A stretch of 64,000 bases of DNA from Jiella mangrovi. Lineage in GTDB: Bacteria; Pseudomonadota; Alphaproteobacteria; Rhizobiales; Rhizobiaceae. The notes below the pieces were generated by a model, which was given only the letters and a program-made list of their open reading frames with translations, did not search any database and was not told where the DNA came from. The DNA lies in assembly GCF_017815135.1 (NCBI RefSeq), contig NZ_JAGJCF010000003.1:124001-188000 (forward strand), given 5' to 3'. Of the stretch, positions 8,556 to 17,345 are shown in pieces; position 1 is the first letter of the stretch, and each line of letters opens with the position of its first letter. The position numbers and the translations under genes are program-made.

Positions 8556-8572
8556 ATTGCACAAAGTACAAT
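8556..8572. promoter_or_regulatory. Predicted TetR-family operator (site 3)
   Basis: ATTGCACAAAGTACAAT, the third copy of the palindrome, placed between the divergent TetR gene (start 8507) and the TRAP permease gene (start 8675). One flanking base on each side also pairs (A8555/T8573). Position suits repression of both directions. Confidence 0.73.
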
Positions 8573-8674
8573 TAGCATGCATGCTGCTTTCAGCCGAGGA
8601 CTAAAAGCTGCGGCAGGCAATGATTTACCACCTACGGTCCGTCCGTGGGGGATTGACGCAAAAGGTCGAATTGA

Positions 8675-9961
8675 ATGGCAGCACTGCCGATCGTCTTCGT
8701 GTCCGCCGCTCTTTTGATGACCGGAGCGGTCCTGGCACATTTGATCGGCGCTGCCTCGATCGCCAGCTTCATCGCGGCCGATCGTGCGCGCTTCCTGGCG
8801 GCGGTGCCGCAGCGGATCATCGCCAACATCGACCTGTTCTCCATCATGTCGATGCCGCTCTTCATCCTGGCGGGGGAGGTGATGAACCGGGCCGGCGTCA
8901 CCGAGGCGCTTCTGAATTTCGCCATGTCGATCGCCGCCCGGCTGAAGGGCGGTCTCGGGCACGTCAACGTCCTGACCTCGGTGTTCTTCGCCGGAATTTC
9001 GGGATCGGCCGTCGCCGACGCGGCCTCGATCTCGAACACGCTCGTCCCGGCCATGCACAAATCGGGATATTCGCTCAGCTATGCCGGCGCGATCACGGCG
9101 GCGTCCTCGGTGATCGGGCCGATCATTCCGCCTTCGATCATCATGATCTTCTACTGCGCGCTGGTTCAGACCTCGGTCACGGCGCTGTTCATCGCCGGCA
9201 TTCTGCCCGGGCTCTTGATGGCGGTCGTCCTGTTTCTCGCCAACGGCTATCTCGCCCACAAGCATGACCATCCGCGCGGGGAAAGCGTCGATCTTCCCGA
9301 ATTCTCCAGGCGGTTCGTGCGGGCCGTTCCGGCGCTGGTCATCCCGCTGGTGATCATGGGCGGCATCATCTTCGGCGTGACGACCCCGACCGAGGCTGCG
9401 GCCGTCGCCGTCTTGTGCGCGATCCTGGCCGGCATGGTCTATCGGTCGATGTCGGTGTCGGCGCTCTATGAGGCCTTGAAGCGGACGGCCTCGCTGTCGG
9501 GCTCGATCTTCATCCTTCTGGCTGCCGTCGCCATCTTCAGCTATCTGGCCGGGATCGAGCAGATCCCGCTCGCCCTGGCGAGACTCCTCGATTCGCTCGG
9601 CCTCGACGGCTGGAAATATCTCCTGCTCCTGAACGGCATCTTCCTCGTCGCGGGCATGTTCCTGGAGGTGCCGGTAGCGCTCGCGCTGTTCGTGCCGCTT
9701 CTCGTTCCGCCGGCGATCGCCTCGGGCGCCGATCCCATCCATCTCGGCATCGTCATCGTGGTCAATCTGACGCTCGGGATGGTCACCCCGCCCTTCGGCG
9801 CCGCGCTGCTGGTCGTCTCGGCGGTCAGCAATGCGCCCTACTGGTCGATCGCCAGGGCGGCGCTTCCCTTCCTCGCCGTTCAACTCGTGCTGCTCGGCGT
9901 CCTCACCTTCGTGCCGGAAATCACGCTCGCTTTGCCGCGAGCCCTCGGCTACGTGAACTGA
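8675..9961 (+). CDS. TRAP transporter large permease (DctM-type)
   Basis: A 428-residue, almost wholly hydrophobic protein with about 12 membrane segments, of the DctM family. Family marks include MPLFILAGEVMNRAGV near residue 65, SVFFAGISGSAVADAASISN, the IIPPSIIMIFY stretch and MVTPPFGAALLVVS near the C-terminus. It forms the sodium-coupled channel of a tripartite ATP-independent transporter in the inner membrane. Its gene comes first, followed 11 bases later by the small permease and then by the binding protein, an M-Q-P order. Expression is probably set by the palindrome upstream. Confidence 0.92.
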   Translation: MAALPIVFVSAALLMTGAVLAHLIGAASIASFIAADRARFLAAVPQRIIANIDLFSIMSMPLFILAGEVMNRAGVTEALLNFAMSIAARLKGGLGHVNVLTSVFFAGISGSAVADAASISNTLVPAMHKSGYSLSYAGAITAASSVIGPIIPPSIIMIFYCALVQTSVTALFIAGILPGLLMAVVLFLANGYLAHKHDHPRGESVDLPEFSRRFVRAVPALVIPLVIMGGIIFGVTTPTEAAAVAVLCAILAGMVYRSMSVSALYEALKRTASLSGSIFILLAAVAIFSYLAGIEQIPLALARLLDSLGLDGWKYLLLLNGIFLVAGMFLEVPVALALFVPLLVPPAIASGADPIHLGIVIVVNLTLGMVTPPFGAALLVVSAVSNAPYWSIARAALPFLAVQLVLLGVLTFVPEITLALPRALGYVN

Positions 9962-9972
9962 GAGGTGCGGCG

Positions 9973-10506
9973 ATGAAGCGGCTGGCGATGATCCTGCACG
10001 GTCTGTCGGACCGACTGAACCTGGCGGCGGAATTCCTGTCGGCCCTGATGTTCCTGGGCATGCTGCTGACGGTGCTGCTCCAGGTCGTTGCCCGCTACAT
10101 CTTCCACTCGCCCCCGTTCTGGACCGAGGAGCTGGCGCGCTGGCTGATGGTCTGGGGCGGGCTTCTGGGGGCGACGGTCGCCTTCCACACGCGCACCGAC
10201 CCTGCGATCGTCAACCCGCCCAAGGATCATCCCGGCCGCCAGAAGGTACAGATCGTCTCGCGCTTCGTCGCCGCGTGGCTCTTCTTCCTGCCGGTGATCT
10301 GGTTCTGCTACCCGTTCGTCCTTCGTCAGATCGACCGGCCCTCGGAGGGCCTGCACATCTCCACGGCCTGGATGGCCATGGCCCTGCCGATCTCCGCCAT
10401 CCTCACCTGCCTGCACGCGCTCTCGGGCCTTCTCAGCCTTTCGCTCTATGACCAGAGATCCGTCCAAGCGCAGAGCGGCCAGAGCGAACTCGAAATCGAA
10501 ATCTAG
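9973..10506 (+). CDS. TRAP transporter small permease (DctQ-type)
   Basis: A 177-residue DctQ protein with four predicted membrane helices. The motif VLLQVVARYIFHSPPFWTEE followed by LARWLMVWGGLLGA is the family signature. It bridges the large permease and the periplasmic binding protein. It starts 11 bases after the large-permease stop. Its tail carries a basic, serine-rich stretch and the binding-protein gene begins 19 bases after its stop. Confidence 0.88.
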   Translation: MKRLAMILHGLSDRLNLAAEFLSALMFLGMLLTVLLQVVARYIFHSPPFWTEELARWLMVWGGLLGATVAFHTRTDPAIVNPPKDHPGRQKVQIVSRFVAAWLFFLPVIWFCYPFVLRQIDRPSEGLHISTAWMAMALPISAILTCLHALSGLLSLSLYDQRSVQAQSGQSELEIEI

Positions 10507-10525
10507 CCTCAAGCGACCGGAGAAC

Positions 10526-11515
10526 ATGATGAAATCACTTTTGACTACCTGCGCCTTCCTGAGCCTGATGCTGGCCACCCCGACATTCGCACAACAGGTG
10601 AGCCTAGCCGAGGACAGCGTCACGGACCTGGAAAATTCCGGCACGGCACGCTGGGCGCACACCTTTATCGAAGCGCTCGACCAGAAGGGGTGGGACACCG
10701 AGACCTTCCCGGTCAACACCATTGGCGGAGAGGACGAGCGCCTGGATCAGATCCGCTCTGGCATCCTCGACGTGTCGATGTCGGACTACCAGAAGGCCGT
10801 CCAGTTCGATCCTGAAATGCTGGTTCTCCGGCTGCCCTATCTCTTCAAGAGCCAGGAACAGTTCGCCCGGTTCATGACGGAATCGGACTTTCTCGATACC
10901 GCGAACGAAAAACTCGCCGGCGACGATCTGAGGGTCCTGGCGATCGTGCCGCTCGGGCCGTTCATGGCGATCTTCAACAACAAGAAGGAAGTGAAGACGG
11001 CCGACGACATGAAGGGCCTGCGCATGCGCGCCCTCGACGAGTCGCAGATGGTGCTTTTCAAGGCGCTCGGCGCGTCCGGTGTCGTCATTCCGTTCGCCGA
11101 GGTTCCCAATGCGATCCAGACCGGCGTTGCGGACGGCTATGTGAATCCGCTCGGCGTTCCCCTGACCTTCGGCCAGGCCGATTTGTTCACGAACGCGACG
11201 GATGCCCGCGTCTTCCCGTCGATGCGTGTCGCCCTCGCGTCGCTTTCCTGGTGGAACGGGCTGTCGGACGAGGAGAAGGCGCAGGTGACGGAAGCGGCGG
11301 CGACCGCCTCGAAGGACGTTCTCGACTGGGTGCCGAAGGTTCACGACCGGCAGGTCAAGGATCTCGAGAAGGCCGGGGTCGCGGTCTACGAGCCGAAGCC
11401 GGAAGAGCTGCAGACCTTCCGGGACGCGACCGCCGGCATGTCCAAGGACGTGGCGAATGTGGACCAGGCGCGCGTCGACGAGATCATCAAGTCAGTCGAC
11501 GGCTACGCCCAGTAA
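10526..11515 (+). CDS. TRAP transporter substrate-binding protein (DctP-type)
   Basis: A 329-residue periplasmic binding protein. Residues 1-22 form a signal peptide (MMKSLLTTCAFLSLMLATPT, cleaved after AFA-like FAQ). The DctP fold is shown by GEDERLDQIRSG, LPYLFKSQEQF, MKGLRMRA with the Arg that binds the substrate carboxylate, and GVADGYVNPLGVPLTF. The frame is open back to 10448 but the signal peptide and CCGGAGAAC fix the start at 10526. The substrate should carry a carboxylate; the neighbouring deacylase and DadA-like genes suggest an N-acyl or D-amino acid. Confidence 0.92.
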   Translation: MMKSLLTTCAFLSLMLATPTFAQQVSLAEDSVTDLENSGTARWAHTFIEALDQKGWDTETFPVNTIGGEDERLDQIRSGILDVSMSDYQKAVQFDPEMLVLRLPYLFKSQEQFARFMTESDFLDTANEKLAGDDLRVLAIVPLGPFMAIFNNKKEVKTADDMKGLRMRALDESQMVLFKALGASGVVIPFAEVPNAIQTGVADGYVNPLGVPLTFGQADLFTNATDARVFPSMRVALASLSWWNGLSDEEKAQVTEAAATASKDVLDWVPKVHDRQVKDLEKAGVAVYEPKPEELQTFRDATAGMSKDVANVDQARVDEIIKSVDGYAQ

Positions 11516-11579
11516 TTCGGCATTCCCTCGGGGAGGGTCGAGGCCTTCCCCGAGGCCTGAGATACAAGGCGGGATCAGC

Positions 11580-13106
11580 ATGGCATCGAACCGAGAAGAG
11601 ACCGGCGGCGGCCTGTTCGACATCGTGATCCGCGGTGGCCGGGTCATCGATCCCGAAAGCGGCCGGGACGAGATCGCCGACGTCGCGATCCGCGGCGACG
11701 CGATCGCGGCGGTGGGGGCCGATCTCGGTCCCGCCGAAAGGGTCATCGAAGCCAGGGGCCTCGTCGTCGCGCCGGGCTTCGTCGATCTCCATGCTCATGG
11801 CCAATCCGTGCCGGCCGACCGCATGCAGGCCTTCGACGGCGTCACCACGACGCTGGAGCTCGAAGTCGGCGCCCTGCCGGTGGGCGAGTGGTACGACGTC
11901 CATGCCCGCATGGGCCGTGTCCTGAACTACGGAACGGCGGCGGCCTGGCTGTTCGCCCGCAAGGCGGTGATGATCGGCCTCGATCTCGACGCCAGCCAAT
12001 CCTCCATCGCCTTCATGGGCGCCGGCTCGCACGACATGCGCTGGTCGGTCGAGACCGCCGGGGACCGCGAGGTCGAGGAGATCGTCGCGCTGGTCCGTCA
12101 GGGTCTCGACGAAGGCGCCATCGGCATCGGCATTCCCAATGGCTACGCGCCGGGGGCGGGGCTGAAGGAACTGACCCGGATCTGCGATCAGGCCTATGAG
12201 ACCGGCTGTCCGACCTACACCCACATTCCCTATGCCTCGAACATCGATCCGAAGAGCGCGGTCGAATCCTATGTGCGGCTGATCGGGCTCGCCGGCGCAA
12301 CGGGCGCGCACATGCATGTGTGCCACCTCAATTCCACCAGCCTTCAGGACATCGAGCGCGCCGCCGAGATCCTCCAGCGGGCGCAGGCGCAAGGCCTGCC
12401 CGTGACGGTCGAGGCCTATCCGTATGGTACCGGCTCGACGGTCGTCGGCGCCGGGTTCTTCACCGATCCCGAATTCATCAGGCGCACCGGAACCGGCTAT
12501 GACGATATCCAGCTGGTGCGCAATGGCCACCGCTTCACGGATGTCGACGATCTGGTGACGGCGCGGGAGAAGGACCCGTCCGATCTGGTGCTTTGGCACT
12601 TCCTCGATGTCGAGGCGAACGACCGCCACCGCGAGCTTCTGGACGTGTCGATAACCTACCCCGGCGGGGCGATCGCCTCGGATGCCGTTCCCTGGACCCT
12701 GCCGGACGGATCGCTCTATTTCGGGGAGGAATGGCCGCTTCCCGAAGAGGTGTCCTCCCATCCGCGATCCTCGGGGACCTTCACGCGGTTCCTTCGGCAA
12801 TATGTGCGCGAGCGCGGCGCCGTTTCCCTGATGGAGGCGATCGCCAAATGCACGCTGATTCCGGCGCGGGTCATCGAGGGATGCGCGCCGCAGATGAGCA
12901 GGAAGGCCCGGCTGAAACCCGGCTGCGACGCCGACATCGTCGTCTTCGATCCCGAGACGGTGACGGACAAGGCGACCTTCGAGGCGATGAACCGCACGTC
13001 CGAGGGCGTCGTCCATCTGCTGGTGAACGGCCGGAGCGTGATCGCTGACGGGACGCTCGATCGCGAGGCCGCACCCGGGCGGCCGGTGCGGCGCGAGCCG
13101 CGGTGA
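11580..13106 (+). CDS. N-acyl-D-amino-acid (D-glutamate type) deacylase, amidohydrolase family
   Basis: A 508-residue zinc amidohydrolase of the D-aminoacylase group. H71-A-H73 in GFVDLHAHGQ gives the metal pair ligands, followed by RMQAFDGVTTTLELEVGALP, a segment I associate with Bordetella-type N-acyl-D-glutamate deacylases. Later motifs are THIPYASN, HMHVCHLNS (His ligand), VTVEAYPYG, and a closing GCDADIVVFDPETV typical of the family. It removes the acyl group from an N-acyl-D-amino acid in the cytoplasm. ATG 11580 begins real homology. It is last but one in the transporter operon and overlaps the COG0523 GTPase by GTGA, so the freed D-amino acid is probably then oxidised by the flavoprotein encoded at 5985-7223. 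Confidence 0.85.
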   Translation: MASNREETGGGLFDIVIRGGRVIDPESGRDEIADVAIRGDAIAAVGADLGPAERVIEARGLVVAPGFVDLHAHGQSVPADRMQAFDGVTTTLELEVGALPVGEWYDVHARMGRVLNYGTAAAWLFARKAVMIGLDLDASQSSIAFMGAGSHDMRWSVETAGDREVEEIVALVRQGLDEGAIGIGIPNGYAPGAGLKELTRICDQAYETGCPTYTHIPYASNIDPKSAVESYVRLIGLAGATGAHMHVCHLNSTSLQDIERAAEILQRAQAQGLPVTVEAYPYGTGSTVVGAGFFTDPEFIRRTGTGYDDIQLVRNGHRFTDVDDLVTAREKDPSDLVLWHFLDVEANDRHRELLDVSITYPGGAIASDAVPWTLPDGSLYFGEEWPLPEEVSSHPRSSGTFTRFLRQYVRERGAVSLMEAIAKCTLIPARVIEGCAPQMSRKARLKPGCDADIVVFDPETVTDKATFEAMNRTSEGVVHLLVNGRSVIADGTLDREAAPGRPVRREPR

Positions 13107-14050
13107 GCGGCGTTCCGATCATTCTGGTCACCGGGTTTCTCGGTGCCGGAAAGACGACGCTGATCAACGCGCTCCTGCAAGCCGGGCATGGCCGCCGCAT
13201 CGCTGCGATCGTCAACGACTTTGGCTCGATCAACATCGATGCGGAGATCCTTGCCGAGGCGAATGACGAGGTCATCGGACTGAAGAACGGCTGCATCTGC
13301 TGTTCGCTGCAGGGCGATCTCCTGCGCACGCTGAAGACGGTCCTGACACGCAAACCGCAGCCGGATGCGATCGTCATCGAGGCGAGCGGTGTCGCCGATC
13401 CGCGCGGCATCGTCGAGGCGCTGCTCGATCCGGTCATCTGGCAGAGCGCCAATCTCGATTCGGTCCTGTGCGTCGTCGATGCCGAGGACGTGTCTGATGG
13501 TCCGGAGCGGTTGGCCGACGAGCTTTGGCTCGCCCAGCTGGGCGCAGCGGATTTCGTGTTTCTCGCAAAGACGAGCCGGCTGGAAGCCGCGGCCATTTCC
13601 GACCTGCGCGCCGCGCTGGCTTTGCAGACGAAGCGTCTGATCTTCGATCCGGACCGGGAAGGCCTGCCGCTGGACGTCCTGCTCGCGCCCTTTGCCGATC
13701 GTCAGCGCGATCCGCCTGCCGCCCCTTCGCCCGCGACACGCGCCTTCCGCTTCGAGACCTTTGAATGGCGCTGCCGATCGGCCGTGACGATGGCGGCCTT
13801 TCAGGCGGCGATCGGCCGGCTTGCCCCGGACCTTGTTCGGGCGAAGGGCTTCCTGCGATTTGACGAGCAGCCGGGCCGCAGGTTCCTGTTCCAGATGGTC
13901 GGAAGCCGCGCCTCCGTCTCACCGGCCGCGGATCATTCCGGCGAGGCCGGTTGCAGCCTCGTCCTGATCGGGGAACGCACGCGCTTCGATCCCGAGAAGA
14001 CACGGCACATTCTCGATAGTCTGAGCGCAGGCGGCTCTAAGCGGTCCTGA
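13103..14050 (+). CDS. COG0523 (CobW/YjiA-type) GTPase, putative metallochaperone
   Basis: A 315-residue G3E GTPase. GFLGAGKTT (residues 11-19) is the Walker A loop, C64-I-C66-C67 is the metal-binding CxCC, and EASGVADP supplies the G3E-type Walker B/Glu region. A short CobW C-terminal domain follows (FRFETFEWRC onwards). Such proteins deliver zinc or other metals to target enzymes. The GTG start at 13103 overlaps the stop of the zinc deacylase gene, so the two are translationally coupled, which suggests that the deacylase may be its client. Confidence 0.85.
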   Translation: MSGVPIILVTGFLGAGKTTLINALLQAGHGRRIAAIVNDFGSINIDAEILAEANDEVIGLKNGCICCSLQGDLLRTLKTVLTRKPQPDAIVIEASGVADPRGIVEALLDPVIWQSANLDSVLCVVDAEDVSDGPERLADELWLAQLGAADFVFLAKTSRLEAAAISDLRAALALQTKRLIFDPDREGLPLDVLLAPFADRQRDPPAAPSPATRAFRFETFEWRCRSAVTMAAFQAAIGRLAPDLVRAKGFLRFDEQPGRRFLFQMVGSRASVSPAADHSGEAGCSLVLIGERTRFDPEKTRHILDSLSAGGSKRS

Positions 14051-14053
14051 AGT

Positions 14054-14100
14054 CCCGTCCTTTCGAAAGATAAAAAACGGCGCGAAAGATGAAGGACGGG
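14054..14100. terminator. Inverted repeat between convergent operons
   Basis: CCCGTCCTT (14054-14062) pairs perfectly with AAGGACGGG (14092-14100) across a 29-base loop. It lies just after the GTPase stop and before the convergent second TRAP operon's end, so it could terminate one or both transcripts. The loop is long and there is no strong T-run, so the call is tentative. Confidence 0.4.
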
Positions 14101-14189
14101 CAGGGGGCTGGAGTTGGTCATGGTCATCGCAGCGCTCGCCAACGAGACCGAGACGCCCTTCGCGCTGACGGAAGTGCTGCTTTGCCGGT

Positions 14190-15527
14190 CTACTGCATCC
14201 AGCCCAGAAGCAGGTGTGAAAGTCCGGGAAACGCCGCGATGATCGCAAGTCCGATGAGACTGGTGATCAGGAATGGGACGGCTCCCAGCGCGATCTTTTC
14301 CAGCGACATGCGGGTGATGTTCGCCGCCACGAAGAGGTTGATCCCGACGGGGGGCGTGAACAGGCCGATCGCCAGATTGACCATCAGCGCGACGCCGAAC
14401 CAGACCGGATCCCAGCCGAGATGGTGCACCACCGGCATGAAGATCGGCAAGGCGATGAACATGATGGTGATGGCGTCCATGAACATGCCGGCGATCAGCA
14501 CCACCAGCATGATGACGGCGAGGATGACCCACTGGTTGTCGCTGAGCGCCAGCAGGGCGCCGGAATATTTGCCGACGAGATCGTCCACCGTGACCACCCA
14601 GCCGAACAGGCTGGCGAAGGTGACGACCAGCATGACGACGGCGGAGGAGGCGCTTGCCTCCACCAGCGCTCCATAGAGCGTCGAAAAGGTCAGCGTGCGA
14701 TAGATGAACAGGCCGACGAAGAGCGCGTAGACCGTCGCGACCATCGCCGCCTCGGTCGGCGTGAAGACGCCGCCATAGATGCCGCCGAGAATGACGACGG
14801 GGGTGAGCAGGCCCCAGAAGGCGTCGAGGAAGGAGCGGCCGAGGCGCGGCAGGTAGCCCATGCCCTCATAGGGGGGTGGGGCAAGCGCCGCGAGGCCGCC
14901 CGTCCCTGCGGCGGTGGTCATTGCCGCATGGCGCGCCTTGCCGGCGAAGGGCAGTGTCGCGACCATCAAAAGGCCCATGACGAGACCGGGAATGATCGCC
15001 GCGATGAAGAGCTGGGCGATCGAGGTTTCGGCGATGACGCCGTAGATCACGAGACCGATCGAGGGCGGAATGACGATGGACAGCGCCGCGCCCGTGCACA
15101 CGAGCGCGGCGGCGAAGGGCTTGGGATAGCCGTCCTCCTCCATGCCGCGAATGATCAGCGGGCCGATCGCCGCCACCGACGCAGGGCCGGAGCCCGACAC
15201 CGCGCCCCAGAACAGGCAGACGACCGTGCCGACGACGCCCATGCCCCCCGGCAGCGCCCCGACGAGAACGCGGAAGAAGCGGATCATCCGTTCGGCGATG
15301 CCGACCGTGCCCATCAAGGTGCCGGCGAGGATGAAGAAGGGGATCGCCAGAAGCGAGAACTTGGCGATGCCGCTGGCCAGAAGATCGCCGACGAGATCGA
15401 GGCCGAAGCCCATCTGCCACATGGCATAGAGCGAGGAGAGGCCGAGCGCGAAGGCGACCGGCACGCGCAGGAACAGGAGAAGGAAGAACACCACCACCAT
15501 CGCGGTGCCGGGATCGAGTTCGACCAT
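14190..15527 (-). CDS. TRAP transporter large permease (DctM-type), second system
   Basis: A 445-residue polytopic permease. Family marks are RVPVAFALGLSSLYAMWQ near the N-terminus, IPFFILAGTLMGTVGIAERM, FWGAVSGSGPASVAAIGPL, IVIPPSIGLVIYGV, and FTPPVGINLFVAA near the end. It is the last gene of a P-Q-M operon read leftward; its ATG lies 2 bases after the small-permease stop. It differs enough from the large permease at 8675-9961 to be a separate transporter, not a duplication. The substrate is probably an organic acid handled by the divergent thiolase/ligase genes. Confidence 0.92.
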   Translation of the reverse strand: MVELDPGTAMVVVFFLLLFLRVPVAFALGLSSLYAMWQMGFGLDLVGDLLASGIAKFSLLAIPFFILAGTLMGTVGIAERMIRFFRVLVGALPGGMGVVGTVVCLFWGAVSGSGPASVAAIGPLIIRGMEEDGYPKPFAAALVCTGAALSIVIPPSIGLVIYGVIAETSIAQLFIAAIIPGLVMGLLMVATLPFAGKARHAAMTTAAGTGGLAALAPPPYEGMGYLPRLGRSFLDAFWGLLTPVVILGGIYGGVFTPTEAAMVATVYALFVGLFIYRTLTFSTLYGALVEASASSAVVMLVVTFASLFGWVVTVDDLVGKYSGALLALSDNQWVILAVIMLVVLIAGMFMDAITIMFIALPIFMPVVHHLGWDPVWFGVALMVNLAIGLFTPPVGINLFVAANITRMSLEKIALGAVPFLITSLIGLAIIAAFPGLSHLLLGWMQ

Positions 15528-15529
15528 CG

Positions 15530-16021
15530 TCAGATCCCCTTGCCGTCATCGGGGACGCCGCCGGGCTGGCGCCAGGCGGCAAGGCCCGTCTGGACGAGCC
15601 GGAAAGCGATGAGCAGAAAGCCGACCGGCAGGCCGACCGAAACGTACCATTCGGGGATCTGCATGCCCGACGAGGTGACGCCGCTCTGATACTGGTCCTG
15701 AACCAGCTGCCAGGTGAACCAGGCCGACAGGACGAGCAGCAGGACCGACAGGGCGCCTGAAAAGACGACGGCGATGCGACGCCCGCCGGCCGGCAGCATG
15801 TCGGTGAAGAGCGTCACCGCGAGGTGCTCGCCGCGCCGCGCTGCAATCGCCGCACCGAAGACGGTCAGAAGCAGGAAGCCGTCGAGCAGGAGCTCCTGGG
15901 TCGCGGCGAAGGAATAGCTCGTCAGGTATCGCACCACGACATTGGTGAAGCCGAGCGCCGTCATGCCGAGGAAGATCACGGCGCAGACGATCTTCTCCGC
16001 CTCGTCGAGGAGATGACGCAT
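15530..16021 (-). CDS. TRAP transporter small permease (DctQ-type), second system
   Basis: A 163-residue four-helix DctQ protein. Core is CAVIFLGMTALGFTNVVVRY and FAATQELLLDGFLLLTVFGA, then RRGEHLAVTLF. ATG 16021 gives the usual length; upstream open frame (to 16420) is low-complexity shadow of the neighbouring genes and lacks homology. It sits between the binding-protein gene (122 bases upstream) and the large permease. Confidence 0.87.
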   Translation of the reverse strand: MRHLLDEAEKIVCAVIFLGMTALGFTNVVVRYLTSYSFAATQELLLDGFLLLTVFGAAIAARRGEHLAVTLFTDMLPAGGRRIAVVFSGALSVLLLVLSAWFTWQLVQDQYQSGVTSSGMQIPEWYVSVGLPVGFLLIAFRLVQTGLAAWRQPGGVPDDGKGI

Positions 16022-16143
16022 GGGGGCTTCTCGGTTGGGTGGAGATGAGCTCGAAAGAGCCGGCCGGATCGTCGCGGCGATCTGCCGGGCGGCGAGACGG
16101 GAAGGGCGGCGGGCCGTCAATCTGGGCGCCGCCGCCCTCGAGG

Positions 16144-17160
16144 TCAGTTGGCGGGCTTCGAGCCGGCCGAGATCGTGTCCTGGAACAAGGCGACGAGATC
16201 CGGTCCGACCTTCTCTGCCCAGGTGTCGAATGCGGGCTTGGTCGCCTTTCGGAACGCGTCGATCTCCTCGGCGCTCGGCTCGTAGACCTCCATGCCCTTT
16301 TCCTTCAGGAAGTCGATTCCCTTGGCGGTGTCCTCTCGGGTAATCTTCTTCTGATAGGTCATCGCCTCCTCGGCAGCGGATTTCACCATCGCCTTGGTCT
16401 TGTCGTCCCACGAATCCCACCGCTTCTGCGAGACGCCGATGAAGATCGGATCGTAGGAATAGTGCCAGGGCGTGATGTATTTCTGCACCTCGTAGACGCG
16501 CTGCGGGATGATCACCGCGCCGATCGGGTTTTCCTGGCCATCAACGACGCCCTGCTGCAGGGCGGAGAACGTTTCGGTCCACTGCATCTGCTGCGGGTTG
16601 GCGCCGAGCGCGTTCATCACGTCGATATACATCGGCCCGGCGACGCGCATCTTCAGGCCCTTCATGTCGGCCGGCGTCTTGATCGGGTGGACGTTGTTGG
16701 TGACCTCGCGAAAGCCGTTCTCGCCCCAGGCGAGGACGACGATGCCCTTCTTTGCCAGAATCTCGGTCATGCGCTCGCCGGGCTTGCCAGCGGTGGTCGC
16801 ATCGACGTCGTCATAGTCGTTGTAGAGATAGGGCAGCGAGAACACCGCCATTTCCGGCACCAGCGGGGTGACGTTGATCGCCGAGGTGACGACGAAGTCC
16901 AGCGCGCCGCGGCCGACCATCTCGGCCTGCTTCATCTGGTCGCCGCCGGTGAGCTGGGCGTTGGGGAAGATCCTGACGTCCATCTCGCCGCCCGATTGCT
17001 CTTTCAGCAGCTCGTTGAACTTCTCGGCGCCCTTCTGCCAGGTCGTCGTGTCGTTGGTGTTGTGGGACAGGCGGAACGTCTCGGCGTTCACCGGTGTCAT
17101 CGTGGTCGTCGCGAATGCGGCGATGAGGGCTGCTGCGGCAGCCAGATGCTTGAATGTCAC
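16144..17160 (-). CDS. TRAP transporter substrate-binding protein (DctP-type), second system
   Basis: A 338-residue periplasmic binding protein with a signal peptide (MTFKHLAAAAALIAAFATTT, then MTPVNA). DctP features are FRLSHNTNDTTTWQKGAEKF, PNAQLTGGDQ, SLPYLYNDYDD, MKGLKMRVAGPMYIDVMNAL with the carboxylate-binding Arg, and VVDGQENPIGAV. The start is GTG 17160, placed 6 bases after GGGAGGAATCAAC-type sequence; the in-frame ATGs upstream precede no signal peptide. It is first in its operon and is divergent from the IclR gene, sharing a 200-base control region with it. Confidence 0.9.
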   Translation of the reverse strand: MTFKHLAAAAALIAAFATTTMTPVNAETFRLSHNTNDTTTWQKGAEKFNELLKEQSGGEMDVRIFPNAQLTGGDQMKQAEMVGRGALDFVVTSAINVTPLVPEMAVFSLPYLYNDYDDVDATTAGKPGERMTEILAKKGIVVLAWGENGFREVTNNVHPIKTPADMKGLKMRVAGPMYIDVMNALGANPQQMQWTETFSALQQGVVDGQENPIGAVIIPQRVYEVQKYITPWHYSYDPIFIGVSQKRWDSWDDKTKAMVKSAAEEAMTYQKKITREDTAKGIDFLKEKGMEVYEPSAEEIDAFRKATKPAFDTWAEKVGPDLVALFQDTISAGSKPAN

Positions 17161-17319
17161 GTTGATTCCTCCCGGGTCGATGTCTGCCGGCCGCATCTCC
17201 CTCCTCCAAGGGGTCCACATCATGGACACTGCATGCCGCCGATGAGGGCTAGGTTGCCATTGCTGTGAGGCACTTGCAAGTTCTTATCGCCTGTCCGACA
17301 ATGACATCTGGAATTTGAA

Positions 17320-17334
17320 GTCCACAATCTGGAC
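17320..17334. promoter_or_regulatory. Perfect palindrome in the IclR/TRAP divergent promoter
   Basis: GTCCACAATCTGGAC is a perfect 5-5-5 inverted repeat (GTCCA-N5-TGGAC) located 12 to 33 bases before the possible IclR starts and about 160 bases before the binding-protein gene. TGGA/TCCA half-sites with short spacers are usual for IclR-family regulators, so it may be an autoregulatory operator. Only one copy was noticed. Confidence 0.45.
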
Positions 17335-17345
17335 GGAGTCGAGGG

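Noticed and set aside
11487-13016. Long open frame opposite the N-acyl-D-amino-acid deacylase
   Set aside because: GC-rich codons leave long antisense frames open; its sequence has no recognisable motif, while the plus strand has clear amidohydrolase motifs. The same holds for the long antisense frames opposite the amidase, dnaG and rpoD.
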